From Lycium barbarum (lineage: Eukaryota > Streptophyta > Magnoliopsida > Solanales > Solanaceae): a stretch of DNA of 64,000 nucleotides. This document shows positions 61,991 through 64,000 of this stretch, one piece after another. The notes under the pieces are model-generated. The model did no database searches. It worked only from the letters and a program-made list of their open reading frames with translations, and was not told where the DNA came from. The DNA lies in NCBI RefSeq assembly GCF_019175385.1, contig NC_083337.1:18957885-19021884 (forward strand). The letters run 5' to 3'. Both the position numbers and the translations under genes were made by a program. How positions within the stretch are numbered: the first letter of the stretch is position 1; each line of letters opens with the position of its first letter.

Positions 61991-63160
61991 TCCTATCCGA
62001 ATTAGGACAATAAGCGACATTCGCTATCTATCAACTACACATGGCATCAAGCCAATGCAATTAAACAATCAAACACACATAATGGGGTGGCTAGTCCCAA
62101 CCCACATCAGGGCCCAACCTAAGGCAATGTCCATCCCAACTTCACACCCGAAGGTTCACATGCTGTCTCCGACATCATAATCTAAATATGTGATTCACTA
62201 TACTAAGTATTACCAAAGGTAAACCACAACCTACCTGGACTGCTGAACCGCAACACCAACAAGTCACTCTATTGCCTTGCCCTTTCTCTGAAGCTCAGAA
62301 CCAAAGTAGTCTAAGCACAATCTAATTCTAAATTAGAACTCATGAATAATGATACTAATATTGCTATGAGATTAATTAGGTCCATTTTAATCCTAGAAAT
62401 TAGGGAAACGGGTCCACAAGGGCGAAACGGGAAATTCATGGGTAAAATACCAAATTGAATCCTAGGTAATCATAACCCCATCATTAATTTTTGATTTAGC
62501 TCAAGAATTATCCCTTAATCTAATAAATAGTAAAACCTCCCAAATTGGGTATGAACCATAATTCTCCAAATCTGAAATTCAATGTTAAAGTGGAAGATAT
62601 GGGCTTACTAAGCTTAGATTCATCACATTTTACTATTAACATCATCAACTTATTAAGTATACTCTTAGAGAAAAATCTCCCAAAACCCTCCTTCAAATTC
62701 CATTTCTAAGGGATTGAAAAGGGAAAGGGAAAGTCTAAGATGATTGCGATTAAAGAGAAGTAAAGGATTAGACAAGGTTTTACCTCCAAGATTTCCTTCA
62801 ATTTGTCACCAAGAACAGCTTTCCCAAGCCCCAATATCGAGATATAAAATAATGAGGGTCTAAGACTCATTAAATGAACAGTCACTGCCCGTCACCGCTG
62901 TAGCGGTAATTGGACGGCCCCAGCAACCACCCGACCGCTTCATCAGTCAAACCAATATCCTTGAATTCAATTTTTTGACTAACTCCCGGGGCCATCTGCT
63001 CACATTCAATTTTGTGTGGCTTCGAAATTCCCAACGGAGGTCTCGTTGACCGAGTTAACTACCGATGCCTTAATTCTCATTTCCCATCCACTGTCCCAAA
63101 ATGCATCCGAATGCATTGGGAACCGAATCAAATGCACATGATACACTCAAATTACACCTA

Positions 63161-63742
63161 TTAATGGCGTAAAGCGGACGTTGTCAAATATAGTAACCCA
63201 AACAAGGTTGGGTTCGAATCCTACAGGGAATATGGAGAGAAAAAGGTACTAATTATTTATGTAACTAATCTCTAGAAACTTTAATTTTATTCCGAATAGT
63301 ATAGAGGAGAGATTTGGTTTGTATTCGCTATTTTGAAGTATTTGAAATTTGTTTGGATTGGGAGAACCAAAGTTGTGTCCCCGCAGTGATTAGATGTTAT
63401 GCTATGGGTATCAATATGATATATTTCTAATGGGTCGGGGTTTTGTATGCACTTAATCTCTAATGCACTTTCTAATATTTTTCAATAGTTAGAAAGTATT
63501 TCTTTTCATGATTTTCCCAAATGAAGAAAAGTTGTAAGTAAGATCGATTAAATGCCAAGTAGAACTCATCTTATCCCTAAGTGAGTTTATTAAATGAGGG
63601 TTAGCGCCCCGAGTTCTTGTTATATTATTTAAAATCACACCCTAGTTCATCTTTCCAAATAAACTAGGGTTTGTGCATAAGCAAGTGTTTGCAACCACTA
63701 ACTAACAATGAATGTGAGAAATAATAAAACACATCACAACCC

Positions 63743-63781
<39 letters not shown>

Positions 63782-64000
63782 TTAGACACCCATTACATAA
63801 CACCCATCATTTGGGTCCACAACTTTGATTAAGGAAACTACTCACACATGATGGTCTCAAAAGTATTAAGCATTAAATGAGACATAAAGCTTACAAAGTG
63901 TGATAAAGATGATGGAAAATGGAATCTTATTGTCTTCACTAAGCTCAAAAAGTGGAGTAATCAATGCTCACCCACCAATGGAACTTTGTTCACGTGCATA
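63161..64000. other. Unclassified repeat-like DNA at the right edge
   Basis: The text from 63172 (GTAAAGCGGACGTTGTCAAA ... AACAAGGTTGGGTTCGAATC) recalls a widespread plant repeat, but I cannot name the family. It includes a (TA)n run at 63744-63776. No gene or complete element end is visible. Confidence 0.4.
63744..63776. repeat. (TA)n microsatellite
   Basis: Uninterrupted TA run of about 33 bp. Confidence 0.9.

Larger units (their letters stand above)
60526..63160 (-). mobile_element. Gypsy LTR K, incomplete
   Basis: The plus strand starts TGTCACGACCCATTTTAGCC, the inverse of a gypsy LTR end, with left flank CCCCC. It resembles LTR B read backwards: CACCCTGG, then the TACTGGTAGG block, the CGACCGCT block (about 62930) and CCAAAATGCATCCGAATGCA, then GGGAACCGAA (63098-63130). 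Homology stops near 63160, about 250 bp before the expected TGTAACGACCC start. The LTR is therefore truncated, or interrupted by the element that fills the rest of the window. Internal short tandem repeats are at 61500-61780 and 61850-61990. Confidence 0.7.

Noticed and set aside
63205..63240. Pol III B box (GGTTGGGTTCGAATCC) suggesting a tRNA or SINE
   Set aside because: No A box at proper distance, no tail and no TSD; it belongs to a longer unclassified repeat.

Overview
The window is plant nuclear DNA, almost certainly from a Solanaceae species. The evidence is a tobacco TS-type SINE with a (GTT)n tail and perfect 17-bp target-site duplications (TSDs), Ty3/gypsy LTRs that begin TGTWACGACCC/TGTTACACC and end GGGTCGTGACA, and Tat/Ogre-like LTRs with a tRNA-Arg-type primer binding site. 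I find no convincing host protein-coding gene and no tRNA or rRNA gene. The only recognisable proteins are a decayed Ty1/copia gag and pol at the left edge. Nearly all of the 64 kb is nested retrotransposon sequence that can be dissected from terminal motifs and TSDs.

Left part (1-4851): a minus-strand Ty1/copia remnant (251-2914) with LTR, PBS, gag and a stop-broken pol. It is interrupted on its left by the start of a gypsy LTR (1-250). Next come a Stowaway-like MITE that received a tRNA-derived SINE, and then a second copia-type LTR (4290-4689) with an initiator-Met-type PBS.

Middle (4857-37805): one gypsy solo LTR (A, TSD CTGCT), about 2.1 kb when emptied, has been inflated to 33 kb by three separate insertions. 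These are gypsy solo LTR B (5610-12402, TSD GAATA), which itself carries Ogre-like LTR C (6189-9904, TSD GCCGC/GCCAC); Ogre-like solo LTR D (12653-20069, TSD CGTGA), which carries a Mutator-type MITE (13311-14232, 9-bp TSD); and Ogre-like solo LTR E (21057-37686, TSD TTCAT). E holds a TS SINE and a 12.6-kb array of 20 nearly identical 630-bp tandem repeats. The array lies downstream of the predicted TATA box of E, so it is in the part expected to be transcribed. A relative of E at 44789-60525 seems to carry one diverged copy of the same segment, so the array looks like a satellite born inside an LTR.

Right part (37811-64000): an unclassified stretch is split by solo LTR F (39000-42121, TSD CTTTC). 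A minus gypsy LTR (J, 43273-) was then invaded by Ogre-like LTR I (44789-60525). I was invaded by gypsy solo LTR G (48016-58077, TSD ATGAT), and G by a non-autonomous Ogre-like element H (48305-57109). H is the only element with two LTRs. It has a PBS, a polypurine tract, no coding capacity, a hierarchical minisatellite just upstream of its 3' LTR, and three dispersed copies of a small hairpin motif. K (60526-about 63160) is a further minus gypsy LTR, followed by unclassified repeat DNA to the end of the window.

The Ogre-like LTRs share a PBS-like GGCGACTC motif 70-90 bp inside their 3' end, duplicating the start of the real PBS seen in H. Apart from the short direct evidence cited in each entry, family names rest on motif recognition without database searches.
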